Positions 12,452 to 23,800 of a stretch of DNA of 64,000 bases are shown here, piece after piece. Within the stretch, counting starts at the first letter, position 1. Each line of letters begins with the position of its first letter. The stretch is from positions 1,426,001 to 1,490,000 of the forward strand of contig NC_082406.1 of the NCBI RefSeq assembly GCF_004011695.2. Direction: 5' to 3'. Position numbers and translations under genes: made by a program. The DNA comes from Ascochyta rabiei (taxonomy: Eukaryota > Ascomycota > Dothideomycetes > Pleosporales > Didymellaceae). Under the pieces are notes generated by a model, which did not search any database, was not told the origin of the DNA, and was given only the letters and a program-made list of their open reading frames with translations.

Positions 12452-13236
12452 GTTGAGCGCGAGTGCGGGCGTGTTGTAAAGGGGCGTATCTGTGCTGGGC
12501 CCGTGTGATCGCACTGCTTGCTGGCAGTTGCAGCGCTTCTTCCTTCCCTCGCACAATTCAACATGACGTCGGCGGAGAATTCACACATTTCTAGGCGCGT
12601 GCCAAGCCCCGCCGTTGCCGGAAGGGAGACCGACCCAAGGCTGATGTTCGCCATGATCAACACAGAACAATTGCTGAAGAGACCCTTTGTGACCCCACGT
12701 GACCTGCCTCGTCAACAGCCCAGGAGCACAGACAGGTGTTGGCTGCGGCAAAAACTAGGACGCCGCAGCTGTTGGCTCTCGTTACGCCCCTGCAACGCCG
12801 TCGGGGCGGCTAGCAGCTGAGACGTGCCCAGAGTCCAGCGGGCGTCGACACCATACGGAGCTCTCAGGGACACAGCCTCAGCCAAACGTAATACGCGTGC
12901 TTGGCGCTGGTCGTGTGCCCTTCATCAGTGACCAGGCGCCATATTTCGTCTGCCTAATCTTCCAGCTTTGCAGTCTACTGCTACCATCTCTGTATCATCC
13001 CTTCTTCACCTGGTCGACGCAACACGTCAACCTGTGGCCGTCGTTGATTATCCAGAGTCATCACAAAGTGCGACCATAGATCGGCCCTTCAAGCCTTGCT
13101 ACACTCAGCCAAGCCCTATGCGCTCATCTCTTTAAGCGTCTTGGATCCCTTTGCGCTGTGCGCGCTCGTTTCGCCCTTGCTGTCTTTCCACCTCGCAGTT
13201 GTTGTAGTCACACCACCGTGTACAACACAGTGCAGA
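12452..13236. promoter_or_regulatory. Divergent intergenic region, ankyrin gene / PAP2 phosphatase gene
   Basis: 785 bases lie between two start codons pointing away from each other. It must hold both promoters and 5' leaders. The part next to the PAP2 start is pyrimidine-rich (CTTCACCTGG, CTTTCCACC). No further element is recognisable by eye. Confidence 0.5.
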
Positions 13237-14612
13237 ATGCCGACCGTCAGAAGCCTCAGCATACCGTCAGTACGACTTGTACTGTCGTACATCTTCGACT
13301 GGATTTGCATCATCGCCATTGCCGCTGTCGGTGCAGGCTGGGAGTTCCTGACGCCCTTCAAACGACCCTTTTCGCCCGTCAACCTCGATATATCGTATCC
13401 CTTTGAGAATCACGAGACCATTCCAACATGGCTCATGGCTGTCATTGGACTCGTCATTCCTGCAGCCGTTATCTTCCTCGTGTGTATTGTATTTGTACCA
13501 GGACCGACGGCCAGCCGTGGCACGCCCAAATCGCTCATCTGGAGGAGAAAGCTATGGGAATGGAACACAGGTTGGATGGGTCTTGCGCTGTCTCTTGCGA
13601 CTGCCTTCATGATTACCCAGGGCATGAAGCTGTTATTTGGAAAGCCGCGACCTGATCTACTTTCGCGCTGCCAACCAGACCTCAGCCGTCTTCAAGAGAC
13701 GGCAATCAACGACATCGTTGGCGCCGAGTTTAATGCAGCATGGGTCTTGGTGACTGATGCCATATGTACCAGCACAGACGAAGACATCATGAAGGATGGG
13801 TTCAAATCCTTTCCCAGTGGCCACGCCAGCTGTATGTTCACCCTTCTTTTCTTGCCGACCTCTGTTACAGCTGCTAAGATCAACCAGTCTCTTGGGCAGG
13901 TCTGCTCTACCTGACGTTGTTTCTTGCATCCAAGTTCTCGGTTGCGATCCCCTTCCTCGCACCTCGCCCTTTCTCGACCAATACAGCCTATACGTCCGCC
14001 GTCACCCCCTCCAATCTCAAGTCGCGCGGCTCGACCGACCGCTCGATCCTCCCCGTTCACAAGCAGGAGTCCACACTGTCCACCTCCGGATACACCGAGA
14101 ATGATACCGTAGTACCAATTCGCTATCAGTCGGCAGCGCCACCCGTGTACACACTCGTTTTGATCCTGACACCGGTTGGGACGGCGATCTATGTTGCAAG
14201 CACACGGTTCACCGACTTCAGGCACTTCGGTTTCGACCTAATTTTTGGGAGTTTGATCGGCATCACAACAGCATGGTTCTCGTTCCGCTGGTACCATCTG
14301 CCCATCACACGTGGAGCGGGGTGGGCTTGGGGCCCGAGGAGCTATCAGCGTGCATGGGGTATTGGTGTTGGGGTGGGCAGTTACGTTGGGACCGAGGGTT
14401 GGAGCAGGGTTGGTAAAAGTGAGATACCGAGGAACGGTGCACGTGTTGATGATGGCGTGACTGGTGCTCATTACCAAGGTTACTCGGCGGAGGCGACGAG
14501 CCAGGATGGAATCATTGAGATGGAGAGACGCGACGGGATGAGGGGTCGGGGCGATGGTACAACGGCGAACGAGCCATATGTGCCGCATACACAGGGTGGG
14601 CATGCTGTCTAG
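13237..14612 (+). CDS. PAP2-family lipid phosphate phosphatase (Dpp1/Lpp1-like)
   Basis: Exons are 13237-13831 and 13888-14612 (439 residues). Splicing restores the second phosphatase motif as FPSGHASFSWAGLLYL. All three PAP2 signature motifs are present: KLLFGKPRPD (about residues 130-139), PSGH (about 195), and RFTDFRHFGFD (R-x5-H-x3-D, about 325), which carries the catalytic His. Transmembrane stretches are clear at IFDWICIIAIAAVGAGW, LMAVIGLVIPAAVIFLV, MGLALSLATAFMI, GLLYLTLFLASKF, VYTLVLILTPVG and LIFGSLIGITTAW. The family dephosphorylates phosphatidate, diacylglycerol pyrophosphate or related lipids in vacuole or plasma membrane. An unusually long loop of about 50 polar residues follows the PSGH helix. 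The C-terminus is a Gly/Arg-rich cytosolic tail. The upstream in-frame ATG at 13096 is less likely because it would add a non-conserved hydrophobic leader. Confidence 0.9.
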
Positions 14613-15320
14613 CATTCTTCAAGGGTGAGGGTAACGTGAAAATCGAGCATAGCACCAGTATGTTGGCTGGTTGACTTGATAATTCTGTACTTTGAAGACC
14701 GAAAAGTATACTGATGCCTCACTTTTATAATCTCTATGTTTACGTACAATACTTCCGTAGACGACGTTGGGTTCACAATGCAGGTTTACAATGCAATACA
14801 TACGAAGCTATAAAGAGTGCCGAAGTACAAGCAGAAAACCGCTGTCTCAGCCATTCCACTCAGAAGAAGACAGTGTGTTGCTATTCTAACTAGTAGCAAG
14901 TCCATTGAATGTGTTTGGATACATTTGGATCAGGTTCGCTGACCTCTTGAACAATTCGGCTTCGCTGTCTGAATGGATATCAGTGCGTTTCGCTGTGTTG
15001 CAGGTTGAGAGGCCGGCGGTAAACATTCAGTCAGGGTCCACCATCGCTGGCCAATGTTAATCGTCGATCTGCGATTTCACCCCTTGATTTGCTAGCACGA
15101 TCTTGCCCTGCTCCTTGCTCGCCAAACTACCTTAAATCAGATGTGAAACCCTGCTGGACGATGACATAGAAGAGGCTGTGCGCACCTTCTTCACTTTCAT
15201 TTATAAGTATCACTATCTTACCTTCTTTGGCGCGTCTGCGACCGCAACACTTCTCGCCCATACGGCGTTTACGAGCCCCTTCTTCTCTACGTGCTGTCGA
15301 TCAACATTCCAGTCTCACAA
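14613..15320. other. Intergenic, nothing recognised
   Basis: About 700 AT-richer bases between two plus-strand genes. It must hold the 3' end of the PAP2 gene and the promoter of the next gene. No RNA gene or repeat was seen. Confidence 0.5.
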
Positions 15321-16323
15321 ATGTTTAACGCTATCGGGAATTGTTCTTTTGTGCCAGAATCGGTGCAGACTGATGCGGGCGTTGCAGGTGCTGGCGTAAG
15401 CCGCCTCCTTGGTTGATATGAAGACTATACTAACAAAGCCACAGACATTGCTTTCATTCATCATCACCAACTTCATCTCCTTGTTCCTCAGCGCTATCAT
15501 CATCGTCCTCGGCCTGCGCAAGTCGACTTCTGCGCCAGTATGCCGTAAGCTACTGCAGTCTCTATCTGATCAGCAGATCGTTACGGGTATTGGCATTCAG
15601 TCAATAGGTCTGGCAAAAATGCAATCGATGGTGCCGTACCACTTCTTCATCATCTGGCTTCTTTCGCTGCTTTCGACGGCAACAAACCTTGCGACTCTGC
15701 TTGCGCTTGTAAACGACTTCAGGCGTGATTGGGTGCTGAGATGGCTGAGGCAATTCTTCATGCTTATCAACCTGTTCCTTGGCGTTCTATCCGGTATCTT
15801 TATTCTGCAGACAGTATTAAAGAACGTGGAACCACGACTACCGATCGCTTGTGTGTGGGAGGTCGAAAGTCGTGGTAGCTCGCCCAACGCCGCGCTTAGC
15901 ATTGTTGGGACTATCGCTGTCATTACCGCTCAAGCCGTCGTCTTCGTCTTGTCAACATGGTACCTACACAATCGCGCCAATCCGGCATGGCTCAAATCTG
16001 TCCAGGTCGTAGGGTTGTTCGCACTATTGACTATGGGTGTTGGAGCGACCGTCCGTGTGATCATGGAGTCCCAGGCCTTTGGCAGCCCACCTAAGACACT
16101 AAATCTCACTGGGCCCAGCGAGAAGTCATGGAGTTACGGTCAGTTACTTCCTTTGTTGTTGCTGGTGATGCCGTTTATCAGCACTATCGAAGTCATCAGG
16201 GGCGAAACCAGGATGCCACCAAGCAGGGTGGATGACGATACAGCGCCGCTTTTTGTAAACGACATGGAATTTCAACCGAACCCTTTGGTGGGCAGCAGCA
16301 CTAACAGTCTGTTTCGAAAGTAA
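15321..16323 (+). CDS. Multi-pass membrane protein, fungal conserved hypothetical
   Basis: Exons are 15321-15395 and 15445-16323, with an intron of 49 nt and ACTAAC branch site (317 residues). The spliced N-terminus MFNAIGNCSFVPESVQTDAG leads into GVAGAGTLLSFIITNFISLF. This matches the pattern of a large filamentous-fungal family of uncharacterised integral membrane proteins, and it is why I prefer this start to the ATG-like codon inside the intron. Six to seven hydrophobic helices follow: FIITNFISLFLSAIIIVL, FFIIWLLSLLSTATNLATLL, FFMLINLFLGVLSGIFIL, ALSIVGTIAVITAQAVVFVL, VVGLFALLTMGVGATV and LLPLLLLVMPFISTIEVI. The topology resembles a 7-TM receptor, but no receptor signature is visible. Function unknown. 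Confidence 0.82.
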
Positions 16324-17757
16324 GCAAGTACGCTGATTGATGTGGGATTATCGAGAGATGAGTCTTGCAAATCACTTGTTGTGTGTTCAAAACGGGAGCA
16401 TAAAGGAGAAAAATGCGGGACGTGATTTTACACAGTACATGAGCTCAAGGCTTCATAAACTTGACAACATTTTTCTTCGAAGACACGGCTGTTGGCCTAC
16501 GTCCGCCCGCCCATAGCCCTCGCAGCCTCAACAATCGTCTTGAAACACAGTCCAACGCCCAAACACCAGACCCCGGTCCGTAGTGCTGTTGGCCCTTATG
16601 TCTTGTAAGTAGAGTATACGACCAGGTATAGGTTGTTTTTAAAGGACTAGGTACACCCCGTAACTAAGTGCCAGCTAAGGCGGGATTATACAACTAGACT
16701 TAAATTGTTAGCAGAAGCACACTGAAATTTCAGCTACCTGCATCCTTACCCTTTTAAAGCTTCTTAGATAACTTAAATAACTCTTTTATAATATAATCTT
16801 AGTGTAATACCTCTAATAGTGTAAGCTTTAAAGTAGAACCCTATTAATTAACGTATGTGTCAGGCGCTGGGCCCGGAGGTACCTCTGCCAGTCTTGGCGA
16901 GCTACCATGGGGCTAGTCAGCCCGGACTATACAAAGGTGTCGTGTCGGAGGTTATCGCTGATACACCAGCGATTCGTCTCGTCACTACATACTTCGTACC
17001 TCAATACACCTGCTATCCTCTTCAACCCTATCCTCCCTCGTGATCGCCTTGTACACTCTTTACATATATTAGATAATCTCAGCAAGCTATTAGGGCTTAG
17101 TATCTAATGTATCCACCTTCTTACATTAAGCAATACTCTTACCTACAAAATAGCAACCAATATGCAACTTAAACACCTACAGTCTTAACCTTAGGAAGGT
17201 TAAGGCTACTACAGATTAAGTACTTAATAGGACACTAATAAACAGTACGTAAAAACAGCATCTCCTTTATTATGTCTTTTTGCGCAGTCGCAATACAGTA
17301 TTTGCAGGACAGTTCCAGCAAGCACCAAGCAGTCACATACCGGGCCAGGCCCAAAGCACAGCACAGAACAGTAGGTGTTGGACAGATCCAACACCAACAG
17401 TTACAGACCCGAGCTAGGCTCAGGAATCCAGTGTGGAGTGAGCGACTCGCTCGGTGAGCGACTCGCCCGTGGGGTACGTTAAGCATTTTTAAAAAACATT
17501 GTTCTTCTTAGGTTATTTAATACTGTGTTCTAAACACGTTGTGAGTTTGTTTAATTGAGCGAAAGCTAGGGCCTAAATAAGGATAGTCAGTGGTCTGCTC
17601 CCCAAGTCTCATGGTCCGATGACATGATGCCTCGTTGTTTAACTCCGGCAATCGGCCTTGACGTCACGACTTGGATACGCTCTCTAGTTGTAGAGCTGCC
17701 TGACTTTACCCATGATCCCTTTCTAAACACTTTTAATTTGCGGAGTTTATATTAGAG
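16324..17757. other. AT-rich, probably RIP-affected intergenic tract
   Basis: From about 16620 to 17260 the sequence turns AT- and TA-rich with stops in all frames, like the transposon relic at the window start. No transposase backbone could be read. A GC-richer block at 17270-17475 may be the less mutated end of the same decayed repeat. It ends in GAGCGACTCGCTCGGTGAGC, which contains the near-perfect palindrome GAGCGA-C-TCGCTC. The promoter of the gene at 17758 must lie in the last few hundred bases. Confidence 0.45.
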
Positions 17758-18435
17758 ATGTCAATCCCAATCACCAGCAGCTCCAGCAAGGAAACGCGCG
17801 CTTCGGTATTGGAGAACGAGTTCGAGAAGTGTCCAGATCCGGTAGCCCTTACTCAGAATCCCGATCCATCGAAGAACTCATCATCAGGCGTGGACTACGA
17901 ACCGTACCCGGAGCAGTCCATGCAGCTCAACGCGGAGAGAGAGAAGATTGTGCAGGCGATATGCAACTTGTACTCAGGCAGCGCGAGTAAAGAAGACATG
18001 ATGGTCTACGCCGAGGAAGCCATTTATGACGATCCATGGAGTTACTGCGATACACGATACAAGATCGCTGGCCAGTGGTACGGTATGTGTTTGCTAAAAC
18101 TGAAGACCACAATGTCTTTCACTCAGTCACTAATGCATCACCCAGGTATTCCGAAGATCATGAAGTCCACTAGGACCATTAAGACCCAGGTTGTGTCGTC
18201 AAAGCAGGATGAAATCATCTTCAAACTGCAACAAGAATACACGCCAAAGCCAATGCCTATTGCTAAGAAGGTGAACAGCCTGGTCACGTTAACACTGGAT
18301 CAGAATGGGAAGGTGAGATATCACAAAGATATGTGGAACGAGAAAGACTACAGCCACGAGGGTCTCGGCAAGATCATGAAGGAGCTGAATGGTGACCATT
18401 TAACAAAAGTCACACAGCCGCCAGAGGATCTATAG
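17758..18435 (+). CDS. NTF2-like (SnoaL-type fold) protein, function unknown
   Basis: Exons are 17758-18082 and 18146-18435. The intron (GTATGT..CTAATG..CAG) is 63 nt and reads through in frame, so a naive translation hides it. Splicing gives IAGQWYGIPKIMKST. The product is 204 residues with no signal peptide. The core matches a family common in ascomycetes and basidiomycetes: AICNLYSGSASKEDMMVY, EAIYDDPWSYC, then strands IIFKLQQEYTPKP and NSLVTLTLDQNGKVRYH, and a highly conserved block KDMWNEKDYSHEGLGKIMK. This is the layout of a cone-shaped NTF2-like domain. No catalytic residue can be assigned. The first 55 residues are Ser/Pro-rich and look disordered. The gene sits between decayed AT-rich DNA and a gene-poor stretch but is itself intact. 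Confidence 0.85.
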   Translation: MSIPITSSSSKETRASVLENEFEKCPDPVALTQNPDPSKNSSSGVDYEPYPEQSMQLNAEREKIVQAICNLYSGSASKEDMMVYAEEAIYDDPWSYCDTRYKIAGQWYGMCLLKLKTTMSFTQSLMHHPGIPKIMKSTRTIKTQVVSSKQDEIIFKLQQEYTPKPMPIAKKVNSLVTLTLDQNGKVRYHKDMWNEKDYSHEGLGKIMKELNGDHLTKVTQPPEDL

Positions 18436-19081
18436 ATGTATGCAGTTTGCGCAGGTGATCCAAGTACCCCTTAGTACAATAAAGAGACCAACCTAGTACA
18501 AGAAATCTAATTCTGTCCTCAAGCCCGGCTTTGTCCTCCACGAGTTTCGTTAACACCTAGCCACCACGCGCGCGAGCACACAAGTGCTGTGTAATGGTCA
18601 ACAACTGCATCAGTTAGCGTAGTAAGCAGTTCCAGTCAAGAAGGGAACTTATAAAAATGTGCCGTCCCAGCGTCTGGGACAGCTTTGAGAACCACCTACA
18701 GACCACCAGTCACCACAGGCACCCTCGTATACTTCACTGATTGTATGAATAACTGTTCCTGGCATTGCCTCAATCAAACTCCCGAGTTCCGACCAAAAGC
18801 ATTTCGCAAGAGTACGACGTGGCGAACCATCAAGCCCAGAACAGCATGCAGCATGCAGAGACAGATCAAACGCTGCAGACAATGATCGTGGACAGGCCTA
18901 GGCCTTGAGCCTCGCTTTTAAGAGGTCCCACTCTCAAAGACGTTTATGATGCAATGCGCACATGATCATATCTCGCCACGTACAGCCGTTGGTAAATCTG
19001 ACGGAAAACGTCTCGATTGCTCGATACTTCTGGGTAGCAGCCGTTTCTCAGAGGTTCGATTGAAGCTGTCCAAGTCAAGGT
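18436..19081. other. Intergenic, nothing recognised
   Basis: About 650 bases downstream of the NTF2-like gene. Only short open frames are present and none shows domain features. Confidence 0.5.
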
Positions 19082-20050
19082 TCACGCAATCAGTGATGCT
19101 TGAGAAGAAGCCGCGTCAGTACCCCATCGAGCGTCGCTGGATTCTGCACCTCATCATGACTCCGACCCCGTAAACGGCACCCTAACCCAGATTGCAGAAA
19201 CATCGCACGAACCCATCTTCGGCACTAGGATCCTGGGCAAGCCTGCACAAGAGCTTCTCTCTGTATGTGTTGGCATGACTCTCTGAGACAAGTTTTTGAT
19301 TCCTCTCCAGTCTGTGATGAGCCAGAGGGCACTGGTACGCGGACAAAATACATCATCAAAAACCGCAATAATAACCACTGCAAGTATGGCTTGCTCGGGG
19401 AGAAGGTAGACGCTCGTTGAATAACATACGTTGAACGTACTTCTCGACGATTGATGCGACTGGTCGGACATCACACTTGTATGTGACAAATGTCGGATTG
19501 CGAAACCGCGACACGGACTCAACAGCTCTTCGGACAGCGTAGGTGGGTGGCAATCCAGGTAGGACCTACGTCCTTGTCGGAAAGATGCGCGGGAAGCATT
19601 GCCGAAGCCGTGTTACAATGCGATGTAGTCAACACAAGATACTAGCACTGCTGATCGTGTCCAACAAAGACAATAACCCTCGTACGTACCCAAGCAATCC
19701 CAGGGTTTCGGCTCCAGAGCGTGACGGATTGCCATAGAGAGACAATACCAACCTGAGACGCATTGAGACCTCGCTGGGCTTGCGCCTTTCCGACGAGTGG
19801 ATCTTGCGACGGCCGAAGCCGAACAGGCTGGCATATCTGTGTGTCAGGCTTGTTCGCAACATCCGTGCTCTACCTGTGCCCATGGGTGGCTTCGAGAGGT
19901 CGTAGGGACACGCTTTTGATGTTGGTACTCGGTGTGGCAGCTCCCTTTGTGAGAACGAGCAAAGAATGAGAACAGAGCTCTGGCATGTTTCAGATCCCGA
20001 AGACAGTCCTCGTTTGAGGTGTCGGACATCTTCCACTGGATTACTCCAAC
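19082..20050 (-). CDS. Candidate multi-exon gene of unknown function (3' part)
   Basis: No family recognised. On the minus strand five segments join into one frame of about 190 codons ending in TGA: 20050-19874 (GVIQWKMSDTSNEDCLRDLK), 19836-19753 (SQDPLVGKAQAQRGLNASQ), 19565-19441 (LPPTYAVRRAVESVSRFRNP and TFVTYKCDVRPVASIV), 19311-19187 (ERNQKLVSESHANTYREKLL) and 19143-19082. Each junction has an AG acceptor and a GT donor, and phases agree. Residue composition is protein-like. Weak points are a 37-nt intron (19837-19873), a GTTAGG donor at 19186, and an unresolved 5' end. A further frame starts at 20606 (MTKSIPATAPDNAPDGGSVA) and may be the first exon, but I could not connect it. It could be a real gene divergent from RTP1, or a recent pseudogene. 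Confidence 0.35.
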
Positions 20051-20832
20051 CTATGTGACCATAGAAGCCTGAGAGTTGTCCTTCTTGACCAGAGTCTGTT
20101 GTACGGATGAGAGTGTCGACGTGGTTCTTGGGTAGAACTTTAACGCCCCAACAGGCACATGACAAACCAATTTGAGCCGAAGCTCCCGTACCTCGAGCCT
20201 CTCTTTAGCGCGTAGTCTCAGAACACTCACTCAGGGTGACATGTCAAGCGACCAAGGCCGGTCGAAAGGTCGGCGACGTAACCGCAAAACTCTACACCGC
20301 GCCTTGAGCGGTGAACACCGAAAGATGATTAGGGTTAAGATCCGAGCATGCCCTCCTCGCACAGCTAGCACAACCCAACACCATGAAGCTGGTTTGAGAG
20401 CCTCTGGCGCGTGAGGGCCATACAAACCGTGTGAGGCGCAGCGAACCGCATTCCAAATGGAAGACAAACATCGGTAACTGTATGGAGAGTGACATGCAAT
20501 CGAGCTTGTAGAAAGCGAGAGAAGGTTTGGAGCCGAAGATGACTTGCGCGACGCTCCCACCATCCGGGGCATTGTCAGGTGCTGTTGCCGGGATCGATTT
20601 TGTCATGACTTCGGTTGAAGCAGACAACGACTGGAGAGAATGAGATGCGTTGTGTGGTGATTGTTTGTCGAGAACAGTGTTGTGTTGTGTTGGGCGACAA
20701 GAGCGACCAGCACGACGTGGACGCGACAGCGCTAGTGCACCTGCAGCATCACGTGGGCTTCCAAGTAAACAGCACATCCCCCACAGCTCCTTGCGTTACC
20801 ACAACTAACATCTCAACACCAACTGTAACGTT

Positions 20833-23800
20833 ATGGGAGCTGTCGAGCAAGCGATAGATGCCGCTGCAAACTTCGTCGGGCCCTTCGTAGACGCGGACGC
20901 GAAAAACGGTACGCAACGTAGTGGCGAAAAAAACTACGACACTGTCGCGCTGGTCCGTCAGGCTATAGAACACCTGCAGGCTATCAACACCGCAGACTTG
21001 GCCGCAGATCCCGACGCCCCCTACGATGTTTCTCTTGCCGGTGTTGTATATGGATTGCTAGATCTTACTATATCACTCGGGATCCTCCCATATCTCTCCT
21101 CGGGTGTTGCGTTCAGTCAGCGCCCTCGATCCGTCCTGGTGGCAACATTCACGGTGTCTTCGCGTCAACATGAAGGGCTCTTATCAGAGACTCTATCATC
21201 ACTGCTTTCTATACTGAGACAAAGGGAAGGAACGGGCCTGCAGCCTCTCATCGCTCAGCGATCACTTCCTGACATCATCTCTGCCCTCGCAGAACTTGCG
21301 TTTGCCCCCCAGCGTACTCAGCAATCTCACTCCATATTCGAGCCAGCTTACAACGATCTGCTTGCTTGTAGTCCGATCTCGCGCCTGCTGCCACTACTCA
21401 CAACTTTTCTCCAGCAACCGCTCCCAGCATGGCTGAAGCCCCGGATGGCAGCAGAGCTTGCAGCGGTTCCTACCCGCCCTCATGGGGTCCGACATGTTAT
21501 CGAGTTCCTCTCGATCTCATATCTGTCCAAAAATACGCAGATCCCAAGGGATGCGTCTGGTCCACAGTCACGGGTTCCGATACCCTTGGAGGCTGTGACC
21601 CAGGCTTCCAAATTGCTGGTCTCGCCGCCAAGAGAAACAAATCAAGATGAGTGGATTCGACAACTAGCACCCCAGCTTTGGAGTCTTCTAGATGGAGACG
21701 AAGGGAGAGAATTAAGCAGAGCTGCAGGCCAAATTATCGCAGGGGGAATCCTCTGTAAGAAAGCCACTGGTGCACCGGGCACTGTTGGATGGAAGCTTTT
21801 CGCGCAGCCAATCCTTGAAATCATTTCCCCTGAAGGCACTGCAACAGCGGTGTCGCGAAACAGCACCCAAGACCGAGTCGTTGTACCCGACCAAGACTTG
21901 CTGTTGGGTTTGCAGAGGCTTTCAGTCATCACAACATCGTACTCACATGCGGGTCTCATCAGTAGACTTGTCGGCCCTGTTCTGCTTCCGCTTTGGGCAT
22001 TGCTCAACTATGCTCGATCGAAGCGGTCGCTCGACAAAGTTTGGGGTGATCTACCACGTCGCATAATATCTAGATATATAACTGTTGCATGCGACCCGAA
22101 GCAGATGGACAGGGTTGCTACCAACCTGTTCTGGGATGGAAATTCTGACTGGACTTTTGGGCCAGGCACAAAGGGTGGCATTGAAATTCGAATGCGACAA
22201 GATGTAGGTGCCGGTGGCGCTGGAGAGATCGATGCTATCCTCTCACACATCGGCGACCTTACGGGACGGGTCGATCTTCTCGTCACACTACTTGCAGATG
22301 CTGGGGTTTCGGACGATATCGCAGGGCTCATCTTCCTCCAGGTGACAAAGCGCTGGTTGTGTCCCAATCAGAACAGCAAGGCGACAGTGCTTCTTGAAAC
22401 CGAGCACGATCCACTCAGTGCCTTCACAGACGCAAAGCTGTCAGAAGCATTGGCCTCGAAATTCAAAGACAGCTTTGCAAGGTCGCCACAGCAAATCATT
22501 GAGCTTGTGAGTCAAATACTTCAGAACTACACCTCCGATCACCGCGTCAAGTTCGAACAGCGGTCAAAGTCCCACAAGCCAAGTAGAGCAAATTTGGGCA
22601 GCATAGTCACGGCCAAGTCAGGACCTGGAGATAAAGCCAGCAAAGGCGACACAGCAGACGAGGACCTCGTTTCCTTTGCCATAAGCATCCTCAACACGCT
22701 GGTAGCAGCGCCTGACTTTGAGCGAATCTGTTTGAACGATGCTCTGCTTTTGCAGGTTACTGGGCACTTGCAGTACTTGGTGCATCATTCGCACGAAGGG
22801 CTGGTCTCGCCCGTCATTGTGAATTCAGCGAGCAGCCTCTTGCAACTGCTCACATCTACAGCGCCAAGCTCAGATCCAAGCCGAGCCAATGTCGACGCTC
22901 TGGCCGAACACCGCATTGTGCTGAAAGAAGCGCTACAAGAGCTCACCTCGCCTGAAGCACCAAACCGCACCTGGGGGCTCTCTACGCTTCTCAAGGTTAT
23001 TCAAAACACATACTCTTTTCCCGTCATCGACGTTCCCTTGACAACCTACCTTGTGCTATCCGCCTCGCTTGCCGATGCAGAATCTTACGTTCACACCGCT
23101 GCCATGCCCGTCCTCGTCGCTCTTGCCCTCCGCACCCCACACCCCGTGATCAACATCTTGGTGGAGGCACTCCTCGATGTCGACGAGCGCAGTTTCAAGT
23201 TGTCGAAAGGGCGCATGACAGAAGAGAAGGAGCAAGCACTCCAAGAAGCACTCGACTACCGCCTCCGCGTGGGTGAAGTGCTGAACAGCGTGATCCTCGA
23301 CAACGACTTCTGGCAAAGCAGCTCGGATAGGGAGATCAAGCACACAAGCTTGCAACGAATCGCGTCGGCGTGTCTATCTATAGCCTCACGCAGGGGCCAA
23401 AGGCAAAAGACGCAAAGCTTGCGGCAGGCCATTTCTCTGCAGATTGTGCAGCAGCAGGAAGAAGAAGAGGCGGCCTGGGGCGGTCCGGTGCCCAATGTTT
23501 TTGAAGCCGACGAAAAAACCTGGGCTGCTGACCGTTCCGACTATGAAGCGTTGAGCAAGATTGTCAAGGGATGGGAAGGCAAAGGTATGGAAGAGGATGT
23601 GCGTATACGAGCGAGCGCGATGAGTATACTTGGCACGATATTCGAGAAGAGAATGCAATTTGTGGGACAAGCGACAATTGATGCGGGATTGCAGATTGTG
23701 CTGTTGATCCTAACCATGGAGACGGCTGAGGCATTCTTCCTCTTGCGACGTGCGGCGGTCCTGGTTGTTATGGGGCTTCTGCGGGCGCTGGATGAGCAAT

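Noticed and set aside
19629..20165. 178-codon uninterrupted minus-strand frame as a single-exon gene
   Set aside because: A spliced model in other frames gives better protein character; the long frame looks accidental.
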